Positions 17,522 to 25,062 of a stretch of DNA of 64,000 nt are shown here, piece by piece. The DNA comes from Klebsiella sp. RIT-PI-d (GTDB lineage Bacteria; Pseudomonadota; Gammaproteobacteria; Enterobacterales; Enterobacteriaceae). The stretch is taken from positions 1,922,001 to 1,986,000 of the forward strand of contig NZ_LGIT01000009.1 in NCBI RefSeq assembly GCF_001187865.1, written 5' to 3'. Position numbers and translations under genes: made by a program. Every line of letters begins with the position of its first letter. The stretch's first letter is position 1. Under the pieces are notes generated by a model. That model was not told where the DNA came from, did no database searches, and worked only from the letters and a program-made list of their open reading frames with translations.

Positions 17522-19443
17522 TATTCTTCTCCGGATAATGCCCGGGCATAGTCCGCCAGGGTCTTTTTAGGTACGCGCTGGTTGTCTTCATCCAGCAGGC
17601 TGATCAGCAGCGATTCAAGGTTCAGCTGCCAGCGTGAAATACTGATGCGCAGCGCGGCCAGAGCATAAACAAAGCAGTCAAGCGCTTCATTACGCCGCTT
17701 TTTACTGTCCCAGAGTATTTTCTTTTCGCCCCCAACCCACTTTTCTACCTGTTCTTCAGCAGTCAGCTGTTGGGCCTCGGCAAGGTCGAATATTTCGGGA
17801 TTATTGGGGAAATGCACCGCGCCCGGCATGGGTGCATCGCCTTCCGGTATGAGCGTCAGACGGTTATAAATCTGTTCTTTGGCCGTGTCGGTACCTATTT
17901 CCGTCAGGTAAACGCCGTTTTTATTGCGCTTACGGGGCATATTCGCAACAGGTTTACCGTAAACAGATGCCCCTTTAATTGGGATCACACGAAAAAGGCC
18001 GTGTTTTTTGGATCGGTTATAAACAATGGTCGGATCGATGCCGCCGATATCCCAGCAGATGCGGGAAATACTCATCCCGACACCGTTTCGCCGGTAGTAG
18101 GTTTTACCGATAGCGTCATCAACCCTTTCCAGCGTCTGCGCATCGTCGTGACGCCCCATGATAATTTGCCGGTCCACCAGCCAGCTTTCTTCACCGGGTC
18201 CCCAGCCCCACACACGCATTTCGTAACGGTCGAGCTGGGAGTCGATACCCGCCGTAAGATAGACGGCGCGATCGGGAACCGGGGCGTGAAACAACTCCTT
18301 GCGTTCTTCGATCAGCTCTGCGTCAGGACGCTCGCCGATCCTTGCTTCCCATGTTTCGCCAAGCGTGGTGTTGACGAACGTTTTACGCTTGCCTGTGTCG
18401 CCTTTAGTTTTTATCCAGTCCTTGACGATCTGCACCCACGTTGTGAACGGACTGTACGCAGTCCAGATATGGAACGTTACGCTGTCAGGCGGATCAATTT
18501 CTTCTCCTGTCGAGGAATACCAGGCAAGGCCGTCGCGGGTCCAGATACCGGTACGCTCGCAGATATAGCGCGCTTCGGTGAAATCCAGTTCCTGCTGCTT
18601 AATAACGCACGCGTTATGTTCGCAAAGGTAATAGACGCTGGAAGGTTCGCCCGGCAGCCATTTAAAACCAAATGGCGTTTCTCTGTCGCCAAATTTAAGA
18701 TACTGCTCTTCCCCGCAGTGCGGACACACAACGTGGAAACGCAGAAAATGTTCAGATTCGCTGGCGGCGCGTTCAATCTGGCAGGTACCGCGAATTTTCG
18801 GTGTGGATCCTCTTATGGACTTAGGCCACACCGAGCCTTCAATACGCTTGTCACCAAGGAAAGTAGGCGAGCCTTCTTTCTCAATGTCTTCATCAAATGC
18901 TGCCAGCTCGTCGTACCCGGCGACGTCCACTGATTTTTCGCGGTAGTTTTTGGCCGCCTTACCGCCCAGGCACCAGAATCCACGCCCGTTAGAAAATCGC
19001 TTCATGCTGAGCGTATTGTTGCGGTTCTTTTTGCCATACCACGGCGCAAGTGCCAGCAGGGGAGGAATATCACGGATGGTCGGCTCGACATGCGATTTCA
19101 TAAAGTTCTCAGCGTCACCGTCGGTCGGTAGCCAGATCAGGGAGTTACGCTGCTTGTGCTCAATGAAATAGGCGTACACGCCAAGCAACATTTTTGAATA
19201 GCCTACTCGCGCAGATTTGACGACGTTGACTTCACGAATGTAGTCGTGGCCCATGGCATTCATGATGGCACGCTGAAAAGGCAGTGTTTCCCATCGTCCC
19301 TCCTGGTAGGCTGATTCTTTTGGCAGGTAATAATTTTCATCTGCCCACTCTACCGCTGTTTGCGGCTCGGGCCGGAAGAGTGACCGCAGCCCGGCACGTG
19401 CCGAGAACTGAAGCCCGTTAATCTGACTGTTCGAGATATTCAC
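17521..19443 (-). CDS. A: Terminase large subunit A
   Basis: 640 aa (lambda gpA 641). The N-terminal ATPase domain carries the lambda-type Walker [12 protein letters not shown] near residue 76. The middle holds the CPHC...CEHN zinc-finger-like cysteines seen in lambda-type large subunits. The C-terminal half is the cos-cleaving endonuclease domain. It overlaps Nu1 by 26 nt. With Nu1 it cuts at cosN and translocates DNA into proheads. Confidence 0.97.
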   Translation of the reverse strand: MNISNSQINGLQFSARAGLRSLFRPEPQTAVEWADENYYLPKESAYQEGRWETLPFQRAIMNAMGHDYIREVNVVKSARVGYSKMLLGVYAYFIEHKQRNSLIWLPTDGDAENFMKSHVEPTIRDIPPLLALAPWYGKKNRNNTLSMKRFSNGRGFWCLGGKAAKNYREKSVDVAGYDELAAFDEDIEKEGSPTFLGDKRIEGSVWPKSIRGSTPKIRGTCQIERAASESEHFLRFHVVCPHCGEEQYLKFGDRETPFGFKWLPGEPSSVYYLCEHNACVIKQQELDFTEARYICERTGIWTRDGLAWYSSTGEEIDPPDSVTFHIWTAYSPFTTWVQIVKDWIKTKGDTGKRKTFVNTTLGETWEARIGERPDAELIEERKELFHAPVPDRAVYLTAGIDSQLDRYEMRVWGWGPGEESWLVDRQIIMGRHDDAQTLERVDDAIGKTYYRRNGVGMSISRICWDIGGIDPTIVYNRSKKHGLFRVIPIKGASVYGKPVANMPRKRNKNGVYLTEIGTDTAKEQIYNRLTLIPEGDAPMPGAVHFPNNPEIFDLAEAQQLTAEEQVEKWVGGEKKILWDSKKRRNEALDCFVYALAALRISISRWQLNLESLLISLLDEDNQRVPKKTLADYARALSGEE

Positions 19444-19963
19444 TCAGCAACCCCGGTATGATTTCATCCAGCGCCGCTGCTTTGTTCATGGCCTTAATGA
19501 CATCCTTCTTCAGAAAGTCAATGTGACGATTCTCCAGCTCCGGAAATCGCCGCTGCACCGACAGGGGGATCCCGTCAAGAATACTGGCTATTTCACCGGC
19601 CATACGTGAGAGCACGAACGTGCAGAAAGCGGTTTCCACCACTTCAGCGGATTCTTTGGCATTTTTAAGTTCCTGGGCATCCGCCTGAGCCCGGGTCAGA
19701 CGGTACCGCTCATAATCAATGGTGCCCGGCTGCAGATCGGATTCACCGGCGATGCGCAGTTCTTCCACCTCTTTTCGTAGCTTCTCATTTTCAATGGCTG
19801 CGTCCCGCTCGGAATACCATCTGATCGCGTCGGCTGACTCATAAAGAACTTCATTACCCTTCCCGCCACCCCGCGAAACCGGCATGCCCTGATCCTGCCA
19901 GTTCTGAACTGTTCGCACGCTGACGCCGAATATGTCGGAGAGCTGCTTTTTATTAACTTCCAT
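19418..19963 (-). CDS. Nu1: Terminase small subunit Nu1
   Basis: 181 aa from the ATG at 19963 (MEVNKKQLSDIFG), exactly lambda length; AAGGAG stands 5 nt upstream. The N-terminal winged helix (residues 1-45) binds the R sites of cosB. A middle coiled region and C-terminal gpA-binding helix are almost identical to lambda (QRRFPELENRH). Confidence 0.97.
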   Translation of the reverse strand: MEVNKKQLSDIFGVSVRTVQNWQDQGMPVSRGGGKGNEVLYESADAIRWYSERDAAIENEKLRKEVEELRIAGESDLQPGTIDYERYRLTRAQADAQELKNAKESAEVVETAFCTFVLSRMAGEIASILDGIPLSVQRRFPELENRHIDFLKKDVIKAMNKAAALDEIIPGLLSEYLEQSD

Positions 19964-20160
19964 GCGCACTCCTTGAGCAAAAGCGGAGAACGGAAACGAT
20001 CACGGCGTTTTCTGTCCAGGACAGCCATTCTGGTTTCCTTTCTTTTTGATAGTGTTTACAAGGATAAACAACGGGTTATGGGGAAGAAGAACGGAAGTGA
20101 CTAAAACTCAGAAATTTTCATAAATAGCGGAAACCTGCGCGGTCGCCGCCCCGTAATTAC
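19964..20160 (-). other. cos: cos site (cosB R sites and cosN)
   Basis: Minus strand, upstream of Nu1. CosN is at 20140-20151, GGGCGGCGACCG, one base from the lambda 12-nt cohesive end (final T to G), preceded by ATTAC and a G as in lambda. Then come CGCTATTTATGAAAAT as in lambda, an R3-like CTTCCGTTCTTCTTC (about 20082-20100), an inverted R2-like AAGAAAGGAAAC (about 20030-20045) and an R1-like CGTTTCCGTTCTC (about 19985-20000). No protein-coding gene is present. Confidence 0.9.
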
Positions 20161-20187
20161 TCGAGATGCCGGAAAGGACCCAATAGA

Positions 20188-20202
20188 TAATAATGATTAT
20201 CA
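20188..20202. promoter_or_regulatory. Fur-box-like palindrome
   Basis: TAATAAT-G-ATTATCA matches the 7-1-7 Fur motif TGATAAT-N-ATTATCA at 14 of 15 positions, and AATGATTATCATT (20192-20204) is a perfect palindrome around its centre. No intact gene starts beside it. Confidence 0.4.
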
Positions 20203-20300
20203 TTTAAGAGTCACTATTAGAGCATGGTCATTTAAACGCCCAAACACTCATTATTGCCGATACAGCAATCCACCTGACTTTCTCTGCTCTTTGATCACAT

Positions 20301-20540
20301 TTAACACCACTTTGCCGATGGCGATCCATTATCGATCTCCACTATCAGCGCATTGGCAGATAAATGCTTCAGATGGTAGTCCAGTGCCCAGCTAAGAGCA
20401 TCAGCGCTATTATGCGTTGTAATGACAATACCGACTCGGGTAGATGAAGCGCAAGCCGGGAAATAATGAAAATATATGCTCCAATAAAAAAAGCCACCAG
20501 CGAATGCAGGTGGCAGAGGTGGGGAAGTTGGAGCACCCAA
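20301..20540 (-). pseudogene. Possible glycosyltransferase-2-like fragment
   Basis: An open frame with no proper start; its first 25 codons run through a terminator hairpin. The last ~45 residues (TRVGIVITTHNSADAL ... ALIVEIDNGSPSAKW) look like the start of a GT-A glycosyltransferase, whose first strand and nucleotide-binding loop read 'VxIVIxTHN ... VDNGS'. No downstream catalytic part follows. Probably a gene remnant beside cos; the match is by eye only. Confidence 0.3.
20486..20514 (-). terminator. Intrinsic terminator
   Basis: Minus strand: GCCACC, ten-base loop, GGTGGC, then seven T. It lies downstream of the 20647-21078 gene and probably ends its transcript. Confidence 0.75.
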
Positions 20541-20646
20541 AAAACTACTGAGTTATAGTTATTAATGATTTAAAATCGAAAATACAAAAAGATTTTTCGC
20601 AAATCAATTTCTCAGTTCAATATAAAGCTGAACATAGTAGCGCTAA

Positions 20647-21078
20647 TTATTCATCCGGGACAAGAATTGGAATATCATCATCTCCACCCTCGCCACCATC
20701 TTCACCGCCGCCGCCTTCACCACCGTCTTCGCCCTTGATAGGGTTGCCATCCACGTCAGTGTCCCCAAATAATCCTCCGCCATCCCCCGGGCCATCGTTA
20801 TCAGGACTATCAGGTTGATAAACAAACCCATTTACCTGCAGGACCTGCTTCATGAGATTGGCAAGACCCTGCCATGGTGGATTGCAATCAGGAAAGTTAC
20901 CAGAAGGTCCTTTAACACCACCGTTGAAAATGGTCCAGACTGCTTTGACGTTCTTTAATAAGCCATTGTCATTCGCGGTACTAAAAAAAGATTCGACCTG
21001 GGCTTCAGTAAAACAGTTTCTGCTTGAGGTAACAGTTGTGCCATCTGTACCGTATAAGGTTATGTTCACACAATCCAT
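20647..21078 (-). CDS. Unknown protein with Gly/Asp/Glu-rich tail
   Basis: 143 aa, not recognised. Residues 1-85 look like a compact domain (MDCVNITLYGTDGTTV..., with 'FTEAQVESFFS', several aromatic residues and Cys3, Cys22, Cys65). Residues about 95-143 are almost wholly Gly, Asp and Glu with repeated GGEGG units, ending IPILVPDE. It has no signal peptide or membrane segment. It lies between Rz and cos, the place of bor in lambda, and is followed by a terminator, so it may be an independently expressed moron. The flanking DNA to the right is AT-rich and non-coding. Confidence 0.6.
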   Translation of the reverse strand: MDCVNITLYGTDGTTVTSSRNCFTEAQVESFFSTANDNGLLKNVKAVWTIFNGGVKGPSGNFPDCNPPWQGLANLMKQVLQVNGFVYQPDSPDNDGPGDGGGLFGDTDVDGNPIKGEDGGEGGGGEDGGEGGDDDIPILVPDE

Positions 21079-21746
21079 AATTAAACCCTCTGTGATGACA
21101 TGATTAAATTATTGCCTAAACAAATCCTAGCAAATACATAATAAGCTGAAAATAGTTACCATAAGATACTTTTAGCTCGTTTAAGAACCGTATACTATTT
21201 GAAGAAAACAATTAGCACCCAAATATTACAGGCATGACACATAAAGCACGTAACATTTAAATAACTATTTCTAACCAAATTTTAATTTCATATTTTACAG
21301 AATGAAATACAGATTAATTAAATCAAATCATTTATCCCCGTTCATACCTCACGCCCATCATGCTTACAGACTGCTTTTCCGACATCCTCTTCTACTGAGC
21401 TATGCGTATACCAGAGGTAAGTTACGGTTTTCACCTGTATATGGCTTTCTCACGGCGGCTCAGGGATAGGACATGTGAAGAACTTAACTCTTGACTGATC
21501 CATTCCCGATTCGTCTTTGAGGTGTGCCCAACTGTATCTATAAACTGGTTGAAATCACCTGTAAAAGTCACTTATCGATAAAAGTAAAGATACAGTTGAT
21601 GTCTTTTTTTTAATAACAGTATCTATTTGTGAGTATTACTATATGCTGCGCTTGTACTTTGTAACGATGACCTATTGGTCTCCCTTCTGAAGTTTCTGGA
21701 TTTCACTTTGGAAGGGAAATTTTTTGTCCCCCCCCCTGCGCTGCTT
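21079..21746. other. 668-bp AT-rich gene-free stretch
   Basis: No convincing gene on either strand. It contains the long inverted repeat at 21529-21598 and otherwise AT-rich DNA with scattered short T runs. It probably holds the promoter of the 20647-21078 gene (immediately right of 21078), but no clear -10/-35 pair can be called. Confidence 0.5.
21529..21598. repeat. 11-bp perfect inverted repeat around a TTATCGATAA core
   Basis: CAACTGTATCT at 21529-21539 is matched by AGATACAGTTG at 21588-21598, with a 48-nt spacer that itself contains the palindrome TTATCGATAA (about 21572-21581). Transcribed either way it would form a long stem-loop. Confidence 0.7.
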
Positions 21747-22211
21747 TTACCTGAGACATTGCTCCATTACATATTCCTGCAGACCCGCTAACTGACTGGT
21801 AATGGTTTCGATTCGCTCTCTGAGGGTGAAATAATCCCGTTCAGCGGCGTCAGTAAGTCGGGGGCCGGTGCCATCATCCATGCTGGTGGTGCCGGTCGCT
21901 CCGTTCGTTCGACAGGTGGCGTTGAGTTGCAGCCGCTTACGGCCAGCAGCAACATCACGCTCAAGCTGGTCAATATTCGCTTTGGCATCTGCCAGTTCTC
22001 CGTAGTATTTCGCATCGAGTGCGGCGACGTCGCGCTGGCGCACCTTCATATCGCTGATGGCATCGTTAGCCAGCAGCAAGTCGCCCTTTGCCTTATCGCG
22101 CTGCTCTTTGTAGGCAATGGCATTATCGCGGTAATGATTGGCCGCCCAGCCGAGCGCCGCCAGCAGGCCAGCGATAACCAGCACAACGATGACTTTCGCT
22201 TTAAAGGTCAT
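21747..22211 (-). CDS. Rz: i-spanin Rz
   Basis: 154 aa (lambda Rz 153). One N-terminal membrane helix (residues about 6-24, [18 protein letters not shown]) anchors it in the inner membrane; the rest is periplasmic coiled coil with Cys98 and a C-terminal Cys. With Rz1 it fuses inner and outer membranes in the last lysis step. It overlaps the endolysin stop by 11 nt. Confidence 0.93.
   Translation of the reverse strand: MTFKAKVIVVLVIAGLLAALGWAANHYRDNAIAYKEQRDKAKGDLLLANDAISDMKVRQRDVAALDAKYYGELADAKANIDQLERDVAAGRKRLQLNATCRTNGATGTTSMDDGTGPRLTDAAERDYFTLRERIETITSQLAGLQEYVMEQCLR
21788..21988 (-). CDS. Rz1: o-spanin Rz1, nested in Rz
   Basis: 66-aa lipoprotein read in another frame wholly inside Rz: [20 protein letters not shown], lipobox AVSGC. 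The mature part is Pro-rich ([17 protein letters not shown]), the hallmark of Rz1 (lambda 60 aa). It is an outer-membrane partner of Rz. Confidence 0.9.
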   Translation of the reverse strand: MPKRILTSLSVMLLLAVSGCNSTPPVERTERPAPPAWMMAPAPDLLTPLNGIISPSESESKPLPVS

Positions 22212-22704
22212 TTTTACCTTCCGCCAGGCACATGGAACGCTCCATCTCGCGCCGGTTCTGGAGGCCCTTCCACTTCATGCCACCAGCATAAACCCAGCGG
22301 CGCATCTCTTCGCAGGCACCTGCATGGTCACCCTTATTGAGTTTCCGCAGAAGAGTGGATTTGGAAAACGCATCGGAGCCGACGTTAAAAACGAAGCTGT
22401 AGAGCGCGGCGCGCTGATATTCGCCCACCGGCACCTTTACCAGTTGGTCAACGGTGCGCTTTGCCGGTTGCAGGTCTTTCCACAGTAGGGCATCACATTC
22501 CCGGTCGGTGTAAGTTTTGTTCCGGACGATATCCCGTCCTGTGTGACCGTCGCACACACTCCAGACACCCGCCACATCTTTGTAGGCTACATACTTTCGC
22601 CCTTCCACACCGTCATGACCGCCAAGAAAAATAGTGGCGATGAGCATCGCGCCGCCGCCCGCAGCAGCGATGAGTTTATTACGCAGACTGCTGGTCATCG
22701 GCAT
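22201..22704 (-). CDS. R: SAR endolysin (GH24 lysozyme)
   Basis: 167 aa from the ATG at 22704 (GGAG 9 nt upstream). Residues 8-28 are a weakly hydrophobic Gly/Ala-rich signal-arrest-release segment ([19 protein letters not shown]). The T4-lysozyme-type catalytic triad follows in [23 protein letters not shown] (Glu, Asp, Thr spaced as in the phage 21/P22/P1 group). The enzyme is exported by Sec, held in the membrane and released when the pinholin depolarises it. Paired with the holin at 22706. Confidence 0.95.
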   Translation of the reverse strand: MPMTSSLRNKLIAAAGGGAMLIATIFLGGHDGVEGRKYVAYKDVAGVWSVCDGHTGRDIVRNKTYTDRECDALLWKDLQPAKRTVDQLVKVPVGEYQRAALYSFVFNVGSDAFSKSTLLRKLNKGDHAGACEEMRRWVYAGGMKWKGLQNRREMERSMCLAEGKNDL

Positions 22705-22705
22705 A

Positions 22706-22945
22706 TCAGTTATCTCCAACTTTTACTGTAGGGCCGTATTTCTCCAGCGCCCTTACCTGGGCGTTGGCGACCTTTCGTTTGAAGTACCAGTTAATAAGCC
22801 CGGTGATAAGAATGCCCGCGATACCAGCCAGCACGCCGACAGCACTCCATTCATCAGGGCTCAGTTTTGTCAGAACACCGTTCAGGATGGTGCCGCCGGA
22901 AGTGCCGAGCGCGACACCGGTTACGAGTTTGCTCATATGGGACAT
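22706..22945 (-). CDS. S: Pinholin, phage 21 S type
   Basis: 79 aa. Two transmembrane segments (residues about 8-30 and 36-56) with a charged C-terminal tail (KRKVANAQ). The MSHMSKL start has two Met and may give two forms, as in S21. GGAG precedes it. It collapses the proton motive force and so activates the SAR endolysin next to it. Confidence 0.93.
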   Translation of the reverse strand: MSHMSKLVTGVALGTSGGTILNGVLTKLSPDEWSAVGVLAGIAGILITGLINWYFKRKVANAQVRALEKYGPTVKVGDN

Positions 22946-23029
22946 GTCTCTTATCTCCGATTGTGTCGGAGTACTGTTCGTAGGGAAATAAAAAAGGCCG
23001 CCTGTTGGCAGCCTGATCGGATTAGTTTT

Positions 23030-23224
23030 TTATTTTCGTTCTATTAATCTGTAGTGTTTGCGCACAGCACAGCGCAATGCCTCTATGTTTAAAACCATGC
23101 GAAATCTCTCGCCCGGCTTCACAAGCATATATTCATCGCTATTAGGTAAAGGAACAACCTTAAAACACTCTCCATGTACGAAAATCAAGTTTATGCATCT
23201 TCGATAACCATTTAATAAGGACAA
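23030..23224 (-). CDS. Small hypothetical protein
   Basis: 64 codons starting at TTG with no clear ribosome site. Polar, Arg-rich, with Cys10, Cys20 and Cys52 and no signal or membrane helix. It lies between pinholin and the broken holin frame in the late operon direction. Not recognised; it may be a chance frame. Confidence 0.3.
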   Translation of the reverse strand: MSLLNGYRRCINLIFVHGECFKVVPLPNSDEYMLVKPGERFRMVLNIEALRCAVRKHYRLIERK

Positions 23225-23324
23225 AAAACTTTAGCATACATGGCTAATTTAGGTTAGGAATGAATGCGGATACTCCAAATTTTGGCGAAACGCAAACCCA
23301 GTCATCAGGGCCCAACTGTTTTAA

Positions 23325-23570
23325 TCATAGCCTTTTAATCGTTTTCCTTACCCCATCAACCACCTGAAGTGTGGGCGCAGCGAAAAAAGCCAGTACGCTG
23401 CACGACACGGCACCAAGAATACGTTTATTCCATGAGGACTGGGCATAGGCACTACACAGCAGAGAGAGCATGCCCGCGACGCCTGCATATCTCCATTCTG
23501 TTTTGTGGCTGTAAAGCCAAGATACCAGGCTCGCTCAGTAGCCGGGGTCTTTTTCTGGCATGCATTTCAT
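23325..23570 (-). pseudogene. Lambda-family holin broken by one UGA
   Basis: Strong ribosome site (GGAGGTGG) followed by MKCMPEKDPGY, then UGA at 23535-23537, then an open frame ASLVSWLYSHKTEW... to TGA at 23325-23327. Replacing the UGA by Trp (one base, UGG) gives an 81-aa protein: polar MPEKDP start, 'W..LVSWLYSHKTEWRYAG', hydrophobic 'MLSLLCSAY' and 'AVSCSVLAFFAAPTLQVV' segments, basic end. This is the layout of the lambda holin family. An intact pinholin follows downstream, so loss would be tolerated. Confidence 0.7.
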
Positions 23571-23608
23571 CTCCACCTCCGCCGGAAACGCTGTATGGAA
23601 AAATGGGT

Positions 23609-23634
23609 AAAAAAGGCCTGCTCAGAGAAGCAGG
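23609..23634 (-). terminator. Terminator at the head of the late operon (tR'-like)
   Basis: Minus strand: CCTGCT, loop TCTCTG, AGCAGG, then CC and six T. It stands before the lysis genes and after Q, the place of lambda tR', which Q-modified polymerase reads through. The late promoter should lie between it and 23927, but I cannot assign its boxes. Confidence 0.65.
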
Positions 23635-23842
23635 TTGCGGCGAGCAAGTATTATCACTGGTGATGTCGGCTTATGGAGTAGGCCTTATCATTTCATAGAT
23701 TTAATCTGGCATTACAAAGGGTATTACTCCCTCAATGCTGAATGCTTATCAAAGGGATTAGAAGGATAAAATTGATGTTTGGTGAGGTCGAACGTGAGTT
23801 ATCTCAACTTATGTGCATTTTTGCTAAATAAGTCATGCAACT

Positions 23843-23871
23843 TTGTAACCACCCTTAACAGATTATGATAT
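23843..23871 (+). promoter_or_regulatory. Candidate promoter of the NA37 cassette
   Basis: TTGTAA at 23843-23848 and TGATAT at 23866-23871 are 17 bp apart. An alternative TATAAA lies at 23904-23909, very close to the start codon. Neither is strong. Confidence 0.3.
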
Positions 23872-23927
23872 TTTTTGCGTACGCGTTAGCTTTTCTTCAA
23901 GCCTATAAAAATGGTAAGGGTTAAAAA

Positions 23928-25058
23928 GTGACAGACTTCACATTGAATAGCATTATTGTTCATGAGCTTTTAAAAGAAGCAAAGAAACCGATGAATCCGG
24001 TTAAAAAAATTAAGTTTAGAGATTCAACTCTTGATAAAAAAAATGATATTGTTTTGAGATTGGTAAACGAAATCAATAACTTATATGGAAAAAAAGGCAA
24101 CTCCGCTTACTACGGAGTGTTTAAAGAAGAGTTGACAGAGCGAGGCCCTGTTCCCGATGCTATCGAAGGCTATGTCAGCCTAAGATCCCCTTCTATACAG
24201 CAATTTATCGATCTAACTGTTGAAATAATGAAAAAATTAGCAGTTGAAGCCGAGAAGCAATTATGGGCCTCTGGTGGTGTTATAGTTTTTGCAGATTACG
24301 TTCGAGATGGGGTTCGTTTTCTTTTAGTGAGTATGATCAAGCAAAAAGATGGCATAAGATTGAGCTCAAGTCTTGAGCCAGAGATACTGGAACAACTTGA
24401 CTTAACAAAAATCAACCAAGCTGCACGTATAAACTTTGATAAATTTATTATGTATCAAAACTCACCAGATCTTGATAAAAATGATCTTAGCTATCTAAGC
24501 TTTATCAGTACAACTACGCAACAAACTGCATCTGGATATTTTATCATGGCTTTAGGTTGCGATAAAGGAATAACCTCTAACAAGGCCACTAAAAATCTAC
24601 CTAGTCTGGTTAAAAGCTTTTTTGATAATAATCCTTCTTTACAAGAACATTCTCGACATTTTAAAAGTGAAGTCATAACTTATTTAGCAAATCAATGTAA
24701 CTCAAATCAACCAGCTAAATTATCTGATATAGCTGTAATGGCATACAGACACATGACTTATTTACATGATGAAAAAAGAGAGGAATTATCAGCTCAACTA
24801 ATTTCTCACTTGAATAGTGAGGAAGTGCGTATACCTGTTGAATTCAATGTTAACCGGACTGGCTTAAACCAAATATTAAATGTGAAATTTAAAGGCGATG
24901 GATTTTCTTTTAATTTTGAAAAAGCACTTCTTGGTACCAACGGAGATGCTGATATATGCTATAATGCTGATAGTGAGACATTAACTTTTACGAAATTACC
25001 AAAAGAAGCCATACAACAGATCGAACGAGTTTTAAAAGAAAAAGAAAGTGAGGATTGA
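23928..25058 (+). CDS. NA37/YejK-type nucleoid-associated protein
   Basis: 376 aa from a GTG start (AAGG 9 nt upstream). It resembles the E. coli nucleoid-associated protein YejK/NdpA (335 aa) in overall order: an N-terminal 'IIVHELLKEAKKP' start, an 'LVNEINNLYGKK...YGVF' segment near residues 45-65, 'FADYVRDGVRFLLVSMI' at about 120-140, 'DLTKINQAARINFDKF' near 163, and a C-terminal 'INFD..LLG' element (here 'FNFEKALLG', near 340). YejK binds DNA and topoisomerases; the role here is unknown. The gene is AT-rich, on the strand opposite to the late operon, and 4 nt from its partner: a lysogenically expressed two-gene cassette. Sequence-level kinship is judged by eye. Confidence 0.75.
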   Translation: MTDFTLNSIIVHELLKEAKKPMNPVKKIKFRDSTLDKKNDIVLRLVNEINNLYGKKGNSAYYGVFKEELTERGPVPDAIEGYVSLRSPSIQQFIDLTVEIMKKLAVEAEKQLWASGGVIVFADYVRDGVRFLLVSMIKQKDGIRLSSSLEPEILEQLDLTKINQAARINFDKFIMYQNSPDLDKNDLSYLSFISTTTQQTASGYFIMALGCDKGITSNKATKNLPSLVKSFFDNNPSLQEHSRHFKSEVITYLANQCNSNQPAKLSDIAVMAYRHMTYLHDEKREELSAQLISHLNSEEVRIPVEFNVNRTGLNQILNVKFKGDGFSFNFEKALLGTNGDADICYNADSETLTFTKLPKEAIQQIERVLKEKESED

Positions 25059-25062
25059 GAGA

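Noticed and set aside
17770..18933. 387-codon forward frame
   Set aside because: Antisense shadow of the terminase large subunit, which matches lambda A in length and sequence.
23369..23698. 109-codon forward frame
   Set aside because: Opposite the broken holin and the tR'-like terminator; no domain and no ribosome site.
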